Assembly: GCA_030602265.1 (NCBI GenBank)
Contig: JAUWAB010000007.1
Coordinates: forward strand, 1 to 64,000
Reading direction: 5' to 3'
Origin: Prolixibacteraceae bacterium
Lineage (GTDB): Bacteria; Bacteroidota; Bacteroidia; Bacteroidales; Prolixibacteraceae
DNA length: 64,000 bases
Part shown: positions 45,581 through 55,397 of the stretch, piece by piece
Position numbering within the stretch: position 1 is the first letter of the stretch
Layout: each line of letters begins with the position of its first letter
Notes under the pieces: generated by a model
Told to the model about the DNA's origin: nothing
The model's input: the letters and a program-made list of their open reading frames with translations, nothing else
Database searches by the model: none
Program-made: the position numbers and the translations under genes

Positions 45581-46413
45581 AGGGTAAATTTTATACCTGC
45601 TGCAGGTGTAAAACCGAGAACATGCTGATAGGAGTAGGCAATATCGAAGACATATTTTCCTATTTGGAAACCGGCGCCCCCCGATGGGCTGAATGGCCAT
45701 CCCGACGCACCTGCCCTGATAAAGACCCCGTTGGCAGGCATCCATTCCATTGCCGTGCGGAACAGCCAGGGCCTGTGACGGTTTTTTTCAAGCTCCGACA
45801 TCCACTGCAGGCCGTCACTGATATGCCAGACCTCCCCGATGCTGAACATGCGTCGGGGATGAAATGCCAGGCCAGCTCCTTCAATCCTTCCCCAATATGG
45901 CTCAACATAACGTATCCCTATTGTAAGCGCAGCAGAGATTGCATAAAGTACCCCGGTCTCAGCCATAAATCCGGTGCGTGACCGGATTCTCTCCGGAAAG
46001 GTCACTGAAATGGCTTCGAACTTCAATCCGGCCATAAAGTTCGGTCCGAATGGACGTGCAAAGGAGAGTCCTGTGCAGCGTTCCCGGTAAATTCCGGAAC
46101 CAAACTGTCTGTATACACCGCCCCAGACTCCCTTACCACCGGGGATCGCGACGCCTGCCATTAATGTTGAGTACTCTCTGATCAGAAATCTCGATTCATG
46201 GCCTGCGTAGAGGGAGACCTTCCTGTCGGCAGCCAATCCGGCCGGATTTCCGAAAAGTGCCTCCGGACCAGACAACGCAGAAGAAAATCCGGCCAATGAA
46301 ATTGATCTTGCACCTGAGGCTGGGCCATAACCTGCCGTCAGACAATCTGTAACAACCAAAATAAATAGTAATGCAAACAGCCACTTGCTGTACTGAGGGT
46401 AAAAAGATTCCAT
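45577..46413 (-). CDS. PorV/PorQ-like outer-membrane protein
   Basis: 278 residues. Signal peptide, then the PorV/PorQ-like N-terminal signature SGARSISLAGFSSALSGPEALFGNPAGLA (about 33-61), a Gly/aromatic-rich barrel body and a last strand TPAAGIKFTL. In this phylum such proteins belong to a FadL-like barrel family, some of which are T9SS components; this member is short. Translationally coupled (ATGA) to the HhH-barrel gene, suggesting the two proteins act together in the outer membrane. Confidence 0.75.
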   Translation of the reverse strand: MESFYPQYSKWLFALLFILVVTDCLTAGYGPASGARSISLAGFSSALSGPEALFGNPAGLAADRKVSLYAGHESRFLIREYSTLMAGVAIPGGKGVWGGVYRQFGSGIYRERCTGLSFARPFGPNFMAGLKFEAISVTFPERIRSRTGFMAETGVLYAISAALTIGIRYVEPYWGRIEGAGLAFHPRRMFSIGEVWHISDGLQWMSELEKNRHRPWLFRTAMEWMPANGVFIRAGASGWPFSPSGGAGFQIGKYVFDIAYSYQHVLGFTPAAGIKFTL

Positions 46414-46471
46414 GTTCAGGGTATTAACTAATAATTGGTGCAGGGAGCTGGCTAAGAATTACAATAAAAAC

Positions 46472-46513
46472 AAAAAAAATCAGACTGTCCCGGATAATTG
46501 AGTCAGCCTGATT
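46472..46513 (-). terminator. purE terminator, second member of the repeated family
   Basis: On the minus strand AATCAGGCTG pairs with CAGTCTGATT (one G-U), followed by eight T. The inner sequence ATTATCCGGGACAG matches the hairpin at 1151-1193. Confidence 0.75.
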
Positions 46514-46602
46514 ATTCATATGCCTCTATCAGAGACTGTTTGCAAATATTACATACCCAGGGCGATTAACTCCCCTGTGAGACAACCTCGCATTCGCTCC
46601 AC

Positions 46603-47109
46603 CTAATTGGTTTTAAACTTGAATTTCACTTCGGAAAGATCCTGGTTGGCCTTGATAATCTTTCCCTTAAGGTTCTCCTTGTACGAAACAAATTTTTCCA
46701 TCAGTTCCTCGTCACCGGAAGCCATAATTTGAACGGCCAGCAGTGCGGCGTTCATGGCACCGTTCACTGCCACGGTAGCCACAGGGATTCCGGGAGGCAT
46801 CTGCACAATGGACAACAAAGCATCCAGTCCGTCGAAACTGGATTTAACAGGCACCCCGATAACCGGCAGCGGAGTCATTGCCGCTACTACTCCCGGCAAA
46901 TGGGCAGCCATACCGGCAGCAGCAATGATTACTTTGATTCCGCGTTCACGTGCTGACCGTGCAAACTTCTCCACCACATCAGGCGTTCTGTGGGCAGACA
47001 AAGCATTGATCTCAAACGGGATCCCGAACTCATCCAGAATCCTTGCAGCCGCTTCCATTACTCCCATATCCGAAGTGCTGCCCATAATGATACTAACTTT
47101 TGGTGTCAT
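46603..47109 (-). CDS. purE: N5-carboxyaminoimidazole ribonucleotide mutase
   Basis: 168 residues, class I PurE. Signatures: IIMGSTSDMGVMEAA, INALSAHRTPD, IAAAGMAAHLPGVVAAMTPLPVIGVPV and SIVQMPPGIPVATVAVNGAMNAALLA. It converts N5-CAIR to CAIR in purine synthesis; PurK is not in the window. Single gene, divergent from hpt, with a terminator about 90 nt downstream. Confidence 0.97.
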   Translation of the reverse strand: MTPKVSIIMGSTSDMGVMEAAARILDEFGIPFEINALSAHRTPDVVEKFARSARERGIKVIIAAAGMAAHLPGVVAAMTPLPVIGVPVKSSFDGLDALLSIVQMPPGIPVATVAVNGAMNAALLAVQIMASGDEELMEKFVSYKENLKGKIIKANQDLSEVKFKFKTN

Positions 47110-47137
47110 GTTACGAATTTATTTTTAAGTATTTAAA

Positions 47138-47145
47138 TAGTTTTG
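47138..47145 (+). promoter_or_regulatory. -7 element of the hpt operon
   Basis: TAGTTTTG 79 nt before the hpt ATG; the -33 box is unclear. Confidence 0.3.
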
Positions 47146-47224
47146 TTTCTTTGTGATTCCTTTGGCGAAAATAAGGTAAATTCATTTATCCCAAAGAATC
47201 TGATCAGGTTGTAATACGTTTATC

Positions 47225-47764
47225 ATGAAAAAAATAAAGTTACTCGACAAAGAGTTCCAACTCTACATTCCTTATGAGAAAATCAGGTCAGTGATCGAAA
47301 AGATCGCTCAAGATATGAACCGTGACCTGGAAGGTGCCTCTCCGCTGTTTGTGTGTGTCCTGAACGGAGCCTTCATGTTCGCGGCAGATTTATTTAAACG
47401 GATTGAAATCCCGGGTGCTGAAATTACCTTTGTTAAAATGGCATCCTATCATGGAATCCACTCGTCAGGGACCATCAGGCAGCTCATCGGGCTCAACGAG
47501 GCGATCGAGGGAAGAACGGTTGTGGTCATAGAGGATATAGTTGACTCCGGCTCAACGGTCGAGGAAATCCTTGCACAGTTAGCTATTCTGAAACCTCAGG
47601 AAGTTAAAATTGCCACGCTGTTATCAAAACCGGATGCCATGATCAAGAAAGTTAACCTCGACTATGTAGGCCTGGAAATCCCGAACGACTTTATCGTTGG
47701 CTACGGGCTTGATTACGACGGACAGGGCAGAAACCTGATCGACATATACTCAATTGTACAATAA
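47225..47764 (+). CDS. hpt: Hypoxanthine phosphoribosyltransferase
   Basis: 179 residues. PRPP-binding motif VVVIEDIVDSGSTVEEIL (about 99-116), FVCVLNGAFMFAADL, MASYHGIHSSGTIRQL (flexible loop), and DFIVGYGLDYDGQGRNL at the C-terminus. It salvages hypoxanthine/guanine. First of the purine and housekeeping cluster hpt-adk-obgE-PAP2, with gaps of 14, 13 and 9 nt. Confidence 0.95.
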   Translation: MKKIKLLDKEFQLYIPYEKIRSVIEKIAQDMNRDLEGASPLFVCVLNGAFMFAADLFKRIEIPGAEITFVKMASYHGIHSSGTIRQLIGLNEAIEGRTVVVIEDIVDSGSTVEEILAQLAILKPQEVKIATLLSKPDAMIKKVNLDYVGLEIPNDFIVGYGLDYDGQGRNLIDIYSIVQ

Positions 47765-47778
47765 TACAACCGAAACGC

Positions 47779-48354
47779 ATGCTAAATCTGGTACTATTCG
47801 GCCCTCCCGGCGCGGGTAAGGGTACTCAGGCGGAATACCTGATAAAAAACTACAACCTGATCCATTTATCCACCGGGGATCTTTTGAGGAGTGAAATTGC
47901 TTTACAGTCCGTTTTGGGACTTGAGGCCAAAATGTTCATGGACCGGGGAGAGCTGGTCCCCGACAAAACCGTAATCGGGATGATCAGGAACAAAATCAGT
48001 ACAAACAGTACGGCGAATGGCTTTATTTTCGATGGATTTCCAAGAACCGTCGAACAGGCTGTCGCCCTCGATGAGTTGCTGAATGATCTTGGGAAACCCA
48101 TTTCCGGGATGTTGTCGCTGGAGGTTGATCAACAAGAGTTGATTGACCGGTTGATGAAAAGAGGACAGATTTCCGGGCGTTCTGACGACCAGGACCTTAG
48201 CGTTATCAAAAACCGGATAGATGTATACTGGAACAAGACTGCCCCGCTGGTTGATTATTACAACAAGCAGAACAAACATCACAGGATAGATGGTATGGGC
48301 AGTATCGAAGAGATTGCCGTCCGGTTGAACGATACCATCCGGAAGCTTCAATAA
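47779..48354 (+). CDS. adk: Adenylate kinase
   Basis: 191 residues. P-loop [18 protein letters not shown]-bind segment [30 protein letters not shown], and a short LID ([18 protein letters not shown]) without zinc cysteines, as usual for the short form. It balances AMP, ADP and ATP. Confidence 0.97.
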   Translation: MLNLVLFGPPGAGKGTQAEYLIKNYNLIHLSTGDLLRSEIALQSVLGLEAKMFMDRGELVPDKTVIGMIRNKISTNSTANGFIFDGFPRTVEQAVALDELLNDLGKPISGMLSLEVDQQELIDRLMKRGQISGRSDDQDLSVIKNRIDVYWNKTAPLVDYYNKQNKHHRIDGMGSIEEIAVRLNDTIRKLQ

Positions 48355-48367
48355 TCTAAAATATAAA

Positions 48368-49360
48368 ATGTCGGAAAACAACTTTGTTGATTACGTAAAA
48401 ATCTTTTGCCAGTCGGGTAACGGAGGTGCCGGATCGGCTCACCTCCGGAGAGAAAAATTTGTCCCCAAAGGGGGCCCAGACGGAGGAGACGGAGGCAGAG
48501 GCGGTCATATTATCCTGAAGGGGAATTCACACATGTGGACCCTTCTGCACCTGAAGTACAAACGCCATATCAAAGCGGGCCATGGCGAATCAGGAGGTAA
48601 ACAATGCAGCTTCGGTGCCAGCGGGGAGGATAAAATCATAGAAGTGCCCCTGGGAACAGTAGTCAGGGATTCAGAAACCGGAGAATTCATAACGGAAATC
48701 ACGCACGATGGCGAAACGAGGGTACTGTTTCAGGGAGGGCGTGGCGGACTTGGAAATACACATTTCAAATCTGCAACGAACCAGACTCCTCGTTATGCAC
48801 AACCCGGTGAACCGGGCATAGAAGGCTGGGTGATTATGGAACTGAAGGTACTTGCCGATGTTGGTCTGGTCGGATTTCCAAACGCCGGAAAATCGACCCT
48901 CCTTGCTGCCGTTTCGGCTGCAAAACCTAAAATTGCCGACTACGCCTTCACTACCCTCACACCCAACCTTGGAATAGTAAGCTACAGGGACCGGCAATCG
49001 TTCGTGATGGCCGATATCCCGGGAATCATTGAAGGCGCACACCAGGGGAAAGGATTGGGACTCAGATTCCTCAGACATATTGAAAGAAATTCCATGTTAT
49101 TGTTTCTCGTGCCCGCTGATGCAAAAGACTACCGCGCAGAATATAACATCCTGCTTAACGAGCTTGAGAAATTCAATCCCGAACTGTTAGACAAGGAACG
49201 ATTCCTCGCCATCAGCAAGGCCGATATGTTAGACGAAGAGCTTATGAAGGAAATCAGCTCCATGTTAAAGGATATACCGCACCTGTTCTTTTCTTCAGTT
49301 ACGGGCCTTAATATCATCCAGCTGAAAGACCGGATCTGGTCTGTTCTGAACAAAGTTTAA
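48368..49360 (+). CDS. obgE: GTPase ObgE/CgtA
   Basis: 330 residues. Gly-rich Obg fold in the first ~158 residues ([52 protein letters not shown]), then the GTPase domain: G1 [12 protein letters not shown]3 [19 protein letters not shown]4 at AISKADM, G5 FFSSVTGLN. No C-terminal OCT extension. Acts in ribosome assembly and the stress response. Confidence 0.97.
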   Translation: MSENNFVDYVKIFCQSGNGGAGSAHLRREKFVPKGGPDGGDGGRGGHIILKGNSHMWTLLHLKYKRHIKAGHGESGGKQCSFGASGEDKIIEVPLGTVVRDSETGEFITEITHDGETRVLFQGGRGGLGNTHFKSATNQTPRYAQPGEPGIEGWVIMELKVLADVGLVGFPNAGKSTLLAAVSAAKPKIADYAFTTLTPNLGIVSYRDRQSFVMADIPGIIEGAHQGKGLGLRFLRHIERNSMLLFLVPADAKDYRAEYNILLNELEKFNPELLDKERFLAISKADMLDEELMKEISSMLKDIPHLFFSSVTGLNIIQLKDRIWSVLNKV

Positions 49361-49369
49361 TCAATTGGA

Positions 49370-50053
49370 ATGGATTCCATCCTGCAATTCGACCGTGACC
49401 TTTTCCTCCTGCTCAATGGCATGCATACGCCATGGTGGGATACGGTAATGCTTTTTATTACCCGGAAGGAGACCTGGCTGTTCCTTTACCTGATGCTGAT
49501 ATATGTAATTGCCAGGAATTATGAGAAAAAATCCTGGATAATCCTGCTCGTCCTGTTAGCCGGATTTGCCGTCAGCGACCAGTTTTCGACCCTGATCAAG
49601 GAATTAACGCAGCGTTACCGTCCAGGCCATGAACCCGCCCTGGAAGGACTGGTCCACATTGTGCTGAGGAAAGGCAGTACCTATGGATTTGTCTCCTCTC
49701 ACGCGTCCAATACATTTTTTGTACTGGCTTTTACCGCTCCGCTTTTTCGCAACCGGATAAGTTTTTTATCTCTGCTCACCTGGGCAATGCTCGTTTCTTA
49801 CAGCAGAATATACAATGGCAACCACTATCCGTTGGATGTGATTTCCGGCGGTATATTGGGAATCGCATTAGGTATTCTGTTTTATAAAATACTGATCTTT
49901 ATCGAAACCCGGTTTTTTATTACAAAAACGCCGAGATTCGAAAAAACAGGACTAAGGGAAAGCAATGCAGGATTGATCCTGCTGACCGTATCCACGATCC
50001 TGGGGACCATGCTGATGGCGGTTTATATCCTTCACAAATACAACTACCTCTGA
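49370..50053 (+). CDS. PAP2-family membrane phosphatase
   Basis: 227 residues with about six membrane helices. The three phosphatase motifs are present: KELTQRYRP (K-x6-RP), SSHAS, and SRIYNGNHYPLD (SR-x5-H-x3-D). It probably dephosphorylates a lipid phosphate such as undecaprenyl pyrophosphate at the periplasmic face. The basic linker before the last helix is unremarkable. Last gene of the hpt cluster. Confidence 0.9.
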   Translation: MDSILQFDRDLFLLLNGMHTPWWDTVMLFITRKETWLFLYLMLIYVIARNYEKKSWIILLVLLAGFAVSDQFSTLIKELTQRYRPGHEPALEGLVHIVLRKGSTYGFVSSHASNTFFVLAFTAPLFRNRISFLSLLTWAMLVSYSRIYNGNHYPLDVISGGILGIALGILFYKILIFIETRFFITKTPRFEKTGLRESNAGLILLTVSTILGTMLMAVYILHKYNYL

Positions 50054-50163
50054 AGAAATTTTACATTTTTAAAGCTTCTAACTCATTATTTATCATGCAC
50101 TTTTCAACCGGAGCCTGTTAGTTAATGGGTAAGGGGCCACAATCAAAACCTCCATGTTTTCCT

Positions 50164-50171
50164 TATATTTG
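50164..50171 (+). promoter_or_regulatory. -7 element of parE
   Basis: TATATTTG followed by C, 27 nt before the ATG at 50191 and inside the longer reading from 50125, so it fixes the start. Confidence 0.5.
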
Positions 50172-50190
50172 CATCAAATTTATCAGCAAT

Positions 50191-52026
50191 ATGACAGCTC
50201 AGTACGACGAAGGTACGATTAAGACACTTGAGTGGCAGGAACATATCCGTAAAAGACCGGGGATGTATATAGGCAAGCTAGGCGACGGCTCTGCGGCTGA
50301 CGATGGCATATATGTGCTGCTCAAGGAAGTGTTGGACAATTCCATTGACGAATTCATGATGGGTTTTGGCAAGAAAATCGAAATCAAAATCGACCAGGAG
50401 CGGGTTTTTGTCAGGGATTACGGAAGAGGGATACCATTAGGCAAGCTGAACGACGTTGTCAGTAAAATGAACACAGGCGCCAAGTACGACTCCAAGGTGT
50501 TTAAAAAATCCGTAGGCCTCAACGGTGTGGGCATCAAGGCGGTAAACGCCTTGTCGGCAGATTTCAGCATACGTGCCGTCAGAGAAGGCCAGGTAAAGGA
50601 GATCCGGTTCAGTCAGGGTGTACAGACCGAGGAACGCCCGCTGGAACCTACCGACGAGCCAAACGGCACCAGCGTTGAATTCAAACCTGATGAATCCATT
50701 TTCAGGAATTACCGGTTTATCAGTGACTATGTGGTCAATATGATCAAGAATTACACGTTCCTGAATGCCGGACTGATCATTGAATACAATGGCCATAAGT
50801 ATTTCTCCAGAAACGGATTGAGGGACCTTTTGGAAGAGAATCTCGAAGGCGATCCGCTCTATCCGATAATCCATCTACGGGGTGAAGATATTGAAATTGC
50901 CCTGACCCACGGAAACCAATACGGCGAAGATTACTATTCGTTCGTCAACGGGCAGCATACATCCATGGGGGGTACACACCTTCAGGCTTACCGTGAGGTC
51001 CTGGTTAAAACCATCAGGGATTTTTACAAGAAGGATTTCGAACCAAGCGACATCCGTGCATCCATAGTTGCTGCAATCAGCATAAAGGTAGAGGAGCCGG
51101 TATTTGAGTCACAGACCAAAACCAAACTGGGCTCGCGTGATATGGGTCCCGACGGACCTACCGTAAGGACCCATGTGACCAATTTTGTCCAGAAAGAACT
51201 GGACAACTACCTGCACAAAAACCAGGAAACGGCAGAAGTCCTGCTGAGAAGGATCCAGGAATCGGAACGAGAGCGAAAAGCGATTTCCGGCATAAAAAAA
51301 CTGGCCAAGGCCCGGGCGAAAAAAGTCAGCCTGCACAACCGTAAACTCAGGGATTGCAGGATCCATTTCAACGACAACGACGAAAAAAAGGAAGACACCT
51401 GCATTTTCATCACCGAAGGGGATTCGGCCAGCGGATCCATCACCAAATCCAGGGATGTGGACACCCAGGCGGTTTTCAGCCTGAAAGGCAAGCCGCTCAA
51501 CACATTCGGGCTAACCAAGAAGGTAGTTTATGAGAATGAGGAATTTAACCTGCTGCAGGCGGCCCTGAATATCGAAGACAGCATCGAAGACCTCAGGTAC
51601 AACAAGGTAATTATTGCCACAGATGCCGACGTCGACGGAATGCACATCCGGCTGCTGCTTATCACTTTCTTCCTGCAGTTTTTCCCTGAACTGATCCGTA
51701 AGGGCCATGTATTCATATTACAGACACCCCTTTTCAGGGTCAGGAACAAAAAACAAACTTACTACTGCTATTCCGAAGAAGAAAAAATGGCCGCAGTAAA
51801 CCTGCTTAAAGGAAATCCGGAAATTACACGTTTTAAAGGACTTGGGGAGATATCCCCTGATGAATTCAAAAATTTTATCGGCGATAACATCAGGCTGGAT
51901 CCGGTTCAGATGAAAAAACATGAATCGATGACCCAGATGCTGGAATTTTATATGGGCAAGAATACACCCGAACGTCAGGATTTCATCATCGACAACCTTT
52001 ATGTTGAAAAGGATGAAGTAGCCTGA
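50191..52026 (+). CDS. parE: DNA topoisomerase IV subunit B
   Basis: 611 residues from the ATG at 50191 ([19 protein letters not shown]); the extension to 50125 crosses the promoter. GHKL ATPase motifs: [64 protein letters not shown] and [13 protein letters not shown]. The GyrB-like Mg-binding tail [13 protein letters not shown] is present. It pairs with the parC gene 22 nt downstream. Assigned as ParE rather than GyrB because of length and its pairing with ParC. Confidence 0.93.
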   Translation: MTAQYDEGTIKTLEWQEHIRKRPGMYIGKLGDGSAADDGIYVLLKEVLDNSIDEFMMGFGKKIEIKIDQERVFVRDYGRGIPLGKLNDVVSKMNTGAKYDSKVFKKSVGLNGVGIKAVNALSADFSIRAVREGQVKEIRFSQGVQTEERPLEPTDEPNGTSVEFKPDESIFRNYRFISDYVVNMIKNYTFLNAGLIIEYNGHKYFSRNGLRDLLEENLEGDPLYPIIHLRGEDIEIALTHGNQYGEDYYSFVNGQHTSMGGTHLQAYREVLVKTIRDFYKKDFEPSDIRASIVAAISIKVEEPVFESQTKTKLGSRDMGPDGPTVRTHVTNFVQKELDNYLHKNQETAEVLLRRIQESERERKAISGIKKLAKARAKKVSLHNRKLRDCRIHFNDNDEKKEDTCIFITEGDSASGSITKSRDVDTQAVFSLKGKPLNTFGLTKKVVYENEEFNLLQAALNIEDSIEDLRYNKVIIATDADVDGMHIRLLLITFFLQFFPELIRKGHVFILQTPLFRVRNKKQTYYCYSEEEKMAAVNLLKGNPEITRFKGLGEISPDEFKNFIGDNIRLDPVQMKKHESMTQMLEFYMGKNTPERQDFIIDNLYVEKDEVA

Positions 52027-52048
52027 ACCATCAAACATTGTTAGCATT

Positions 52049-54676
52049 ATGTCGGAAGAAAAAATACAGCCACAGGATATTAAACCGGATGGCGGCAAGG
52101 AAGAGGTTACTTACCTGTCGGGGATGTACCGGGAGTGGTTTCTGGATTACGCATCCTATGTAATCCTTGAGCGTGCGGTGCCCTATGTGATTGACGGCCT
52201 AAAGCCTGTTCAGCGGAGGATTCTTCATGCCATGCGGGAGATGGATGACGGAAGGTACAATAAGGTGGCCAATATCATCGGCCAGACCATGCAATACCAT
52301 CCCCACGGGGATGCCTCCATCGGCGATGCGCTAGTTCAGTTAGGACAGAAGGATCTGCTGGTCGACACCCAGGGAAACTGGGGCAACGTGCTTACCGGCG
52401 ACGGAGCCGCTGCTCCGCGTTATATTGAAGCACGGCTTTCCAAATTAGCCCACGAGGTCTTGTTTAATCCTAAAACCACCGTGTGGAAACTTTCCTACGA
52501 CGGAAGGAAGAAAGAACCAGTGACCCTGCCGGCCAAATTCCCGCTCCTGCTGGCACAAGGCGTCGATGGGATCGCAGTGGGATTAGCCTCGAAAATTTTT
52601 CCGCACAATTTTAACGAACTGCTTGACGCAGCCGTCGCTTACCTGAAAAATGAAGATTTTATCCTCTACCCCGATTTCCCGACCGGAGGATCGGTAGACG
52701 TAGCCAAATACAATGACGGCCTGCGGGGCGGGGTGATTAAGGTAAGGGCTAAAATCGAGAAACGCGACAGCAAAACCCTGGTCATCACCGAAACTCCTTT
52801 CGGAAAAACGACTTCGTCATTAATTGAATCCATCATTAAGGCAAACGAAAAAGGCAAGATTAAGATCAGGAAAATCGACGACAACACGGCAGCCAATGTG
52901 GAAATCCTGGTCCACCTGGCTCAAGGGGTTTCGTCAGATAAAACCATCGACGCCCTGTATGCCTTCACCGACTGTGAAATCTCCCTCAGTCCGAATGCCT
53001 GTATCATTGAAAATGACAAACCGGCCTTCATAGGCGTTTCCGAGATCCTCAGAAAGTCGGTCGACTCTACCCTGCAGTTGCTGAAACTGGAGCTGGAGAT
53101 CAGGAAAAATGAGCTGGAGGAAGCCTGGCACAATGCCTCCCTGGAAAAAATTTTCATCGAAGAGAGAATCTATAAGGATAAGGGTTTTGAGGAGGCCGAG
53201 AACATGGATGCCGCCATTTCGCATATCGACAAACGGCTTGAACCCTGGAAACCCCGGCTCAGAAGAGAGGTTACCCGTGACGATATCCTCAGGCTTATGG
53301 AGATCAAAATGGCCCGAATCCTGAAATTCAACGCCTTCAAGGCAACCGACTATCTTCTGGGTATTGAGGAAGAAATTGCACAGGTGTTGGAGAACATCAA
53401 AAATATTGTTCCTTATACCATTGACTGGTTTGTAAGGCTGAAATCCAAATACGGCAAGGGCAAGGAACGTAAGACTGAAATCAGGAATTTTGAAAACATC
53501 GTTGCCGCCAAGGTAGTGGTCGCCAATGAGAAACTGTATATCGACCGGGCAGAAGGCTTCATGGGTACCGGACTGAAAAAGGCGGAATATGTATGCGACT
53601 GTTCAGATATCGACGACGTTATCGTATTCAGGCGGGACGGTACCTATTTTGTGACTAGGGTGAGCGAAAAGGCATTTGTCGGCAAGAATGTCATCCATGC
53701 CGATGTTTTCAGAAAAGATGACGACCGTACCATATACAACGTGGTCTACCGTGACGGGAAAACCGGATTCTCCTATATGAAAAGGTTTGCCGTTACAGGG
53801 GTAACCCGCGACAAAGAGTATGACGTCACCATGGGCACAAAAGGTTCCAAAATAGTATATTTCTCCAATAATCCCAACGGTGAGGCAGAAGTGCTGCGGG
53901 TAATCCTCAAACCTAAGCCCAGGATTAAAAAACTGGTGTTCGAGGTGGATATGGGTGAACTGGCGATCAAAGGACGTCAATCGATGGGCAATATACTTAC
54001 TAAATATGAAGTCCACAAAATAACCCTCCATGAACGCGGGATATCCACCTTAGGCGGGTTAAAAATATGGTTCGACCCCGACGTACAGAGACTGAATGCA
54101 GATAAACGGGGCAAGTACCTGGGTGAATTTATGGGCGAGGATAAGATCCTGGTAATATACAAGAGCGGAGAATACCAGCTATATAACTATGACCTGGGGA
54201 CACACTTCGGGAACAATATATTAGCCATCGAAAAGTTTGATCCGGGGAAAATACTGTCTGTTGTCTATTACGATGGAGAACAGGAATTTTATTATGTCAA
54301 GCGTTTCGAAATAGAAGAGACACTCAACAAGCTGATTTGCTTTATAGGTGAACCGGACAAGAACAAACTGGTGAGTGTAACCTGGGTACGGTATCCGCGT
54401 TTTGAACTGGAATTCGGCGGAAAAAACAGTGACCGGGAGAATGAAATCATAGAAGTTGCGGAATTTATAGGCATTAAAAGCTGGAAGGCTAAGGGGAAAC
54501 GACTCACCAACTACTATGTCGAGAATATTAAAGAACTGGAGCCGGTCATCAGGGATGAGCATGAGACCGGCACAGAAGAAGCTGAACAGGATAAGGGGAC
54601 TATCGGAACAGACGACATTCCTTTTGAAGTTCAGCGGCCTGGTGACGAAGATGCCAATCAAATGACTCTCTTCTGA
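52049..54676 (+). CDS. parC: DNA topoisomerase IV subunit A
   Basis: 875 residues. Breakage-reunion domain: RAVPYVIDGLKPVQRRIL, QYHPHGDASIGDALV, and GAAAPRYIEARLS with the catalytic Tyr at residue 125. A long C-terminal region of beta-propeller blades follows, with a negatively charged end (TGTEEAEQDKGTIGTDD). Decatenates daughter chromosomes. Part of the parE-parC-aroK run (2 nt to aroK). Confidence 0.95.
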   Translation: MSEEKIQPQDIKPDGGKEEVTYLSGMYREWFLDYASYVILERAVPYVIDGLKPVQRRILHAMREMDDGRYNKVANIIGQTMQYHPHGDASIGDALVQLGQKDLLVDTQGNWGNVLTGDGAAAPRYIEARLSKLAHEVLFNPKTTVWKLSYDGRKKEPVTLPAKFPLLLAQGVDGIAVGLASKIFPHNFNELLDAAVAYLKNEDFILYPDFPTGGSVDVAKYNDGLRGGVIKVRAKIEKRDSKTLVITETPFGKTTSSLIESIIKANEKGKIKIRKIDDNTAANVEILVHLAQGVSSDKTIDALYAFTDCEISLSPNACIIENDKPAFIGVSEILRKSVDSTLQLLKLELEIRKNELEEAWHNASLEKIFIEERIYKDKGFEEAENMDAAISHIDKRLEPWKPRLRREVTRDDILRLMEIKMARILKFNAFKATDYLLGIEEEIAQVLENIKNIVPYTIDWFVRLKSKYGKGKERKTEIRNFENIVAAKVVVANEKLYIDRAEGFMGTGLKKAEYVCDCSDIDDVIVFRRDGTYFVTRVSEKAFVGKNVIHADVFRKDDDRTIYNVVYRDGKTGFSYMKRFAVTGVTRDKEYDVTMGTKGSKIVYFSNNPNGEAEVLRVILKPKPRIKKLVFEVDMGELAIKGRQSMGNILTKYEVHKITLHERGISTLGGLKIWFDPDVQRLNADKRGKYLGEFMGEDKILVIYKSGEYQLYNYDLGTHFGNNILAIEKFDPGKILSVVYYDGEQEFYYVKRFEIEETLNKLICFIGEPDKNKLVSVTWVRYPRFELEFGGKNSDRENEIIEVAEFIGIKSWKAKGKRLTNYYVENIKELEPVIRDEHETGTEEAEQDKGTIGTDDIPFEVQRPGDEDANQMTLF

Positions 54677-54678
54677 CC

Positions 54679-55185
54679 ATGCGTATATACCTGATCGGAT
54701 ATATGGGATGCGGTAAATCGACTTTGGGTTTGAAACTTGCCGGAGAACTGGATCTGACCTTTATCGATCTGGATAAATTCCTTGAAGAGAGGAATTACAA
54801 AACCGTGCCCCAGATATTCAGTGAATTCGGAGAAGAAGGATTCAGGCTCAGGGAGAGGCGGGCTTTAGAGGAAGTTTCTGAATTTACGGATGTCGTTGTA
54901 GCCACCGGAGGTGGTGCGCCATGCTTTTACGACAATATGGAATTGATGAACCGGACAGGAATTACCGTTTTTTTAGATATCGAAACCTCAATTATTGCAG
55001 AAAGACTGATAAAATCAAAGACTGAGCGTCCGCTCATTGCAGGAAAGTCAAAAGCAGAACTGGTCCGTTTTATTCAGGAATCACTGAAAAAGCGAAAACC
55101 ATTCTATGAACAGGCACAATTAAGAATCAGTAAACCAGATGGTGCATTAAACGAAATAATTGCAGAAATCCGCCAAAAAAAGTAA
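54679..55185 (+). CDS. aroK: Shikimate kinase
   Basis: 168 residues. P-loop GYMGCGKSTLG, LDLTFIDLDKFLEERN, FGEEGFRLRERRALEE with the substrate-binding Arg residues, and ATGGGAPCF. It phosphorylates shikimate for aromatic amino acid synthesis. Two nt after parC, so co-transcribed. No terminator is visible directly after it before the ncRNA promoter at 55204. Confidence 0.95.
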   Translation: MRIYLIGYMGCGKSTLGLKLAGELDLTFIDLDKFLEERNYKTVPQIFSEFGEEGFRLRERRALEEVSEFTDVVVATGGGAPCFYDNMELMNRTGITVFLDIETSIIAERLIKSKTERPLIAGKSKAELVRFIQESLKKRKPFYEQAQLRISKPDGALNEIIAEIRQKK

Positions 55186-55203
55186 AAAAAAACTTACTAT
55201 TTA

Positions 55204-55234
55204 TTTGCAGAATAAAAAATCAGCATTACCTTTG
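55204..55234 (+). promoter_or_regulatory. Full -33/-7 promoter with no gene behind it
   Basis: TTTG (55204-55207), 19-nt spacer, TACCTTTG (55227-55234). This is the best promoter match in the window, and no protein gene follows on this strand. Confidence 0.75.
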
Positions 55235-55239
55235 TTGTA

Positions 55240-55320
55240 CTTCACGTCAGATATAGATCTGACATTGTGTGTTTGGGGGTTAACATTTGAAAAGGGGAGC
55301 TATAGAGCTCCCTTTTTTTA
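55240..55320 (+). ncRNA. Candidate small RNA 1 (about 80 nt)
   Basis: Starting near 55240 from the promoter above. It carries a 7-bp hairpin GTCAGAT-ATAG-ATCTGAC (55246-55263), a ~30-nt linker with TTTGGGGGTTA, and an intrinsic terminator GGGAGCT-ATAG-AGCTCCC plus seven T (55295-55319). No convincing ORF lies in it (a 61-codon frame at 55160-55345 is out of context and overlaps aroK). I cannot match it to a named RNA family. The same layout recurs at 55398-55487. Confidence 0.55.
55291..55319 (+). terminator. Terminator of candidate small RNA 1
   Basis: GGGAGCT / AGCTCCC stem, ATAG loop, flanked by A-run and seven T. Confidence 0.8.
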
Positions 55321-55397
55321 TTATAATCTGCTCCGGACTTTATAAAAAAAATGAAATATTCTTCAACCCCGTTAATCCTTTTAGCAAATCGAAAGTC

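Noticed and set aside
45581..45745. 55-codon upstream extension of the HhH-barrel protein
   Set aside because: Cys-rich leader without family support; the ATG at 45580 overlaps the upstream stop and opens a proper signal peptide.
55160..55345. 61-codon ORF after aroK
   Set aside because: Begins inside aroK, spans a promoter and terminator, and has no protein-like features; better explained as non-coding RNA.
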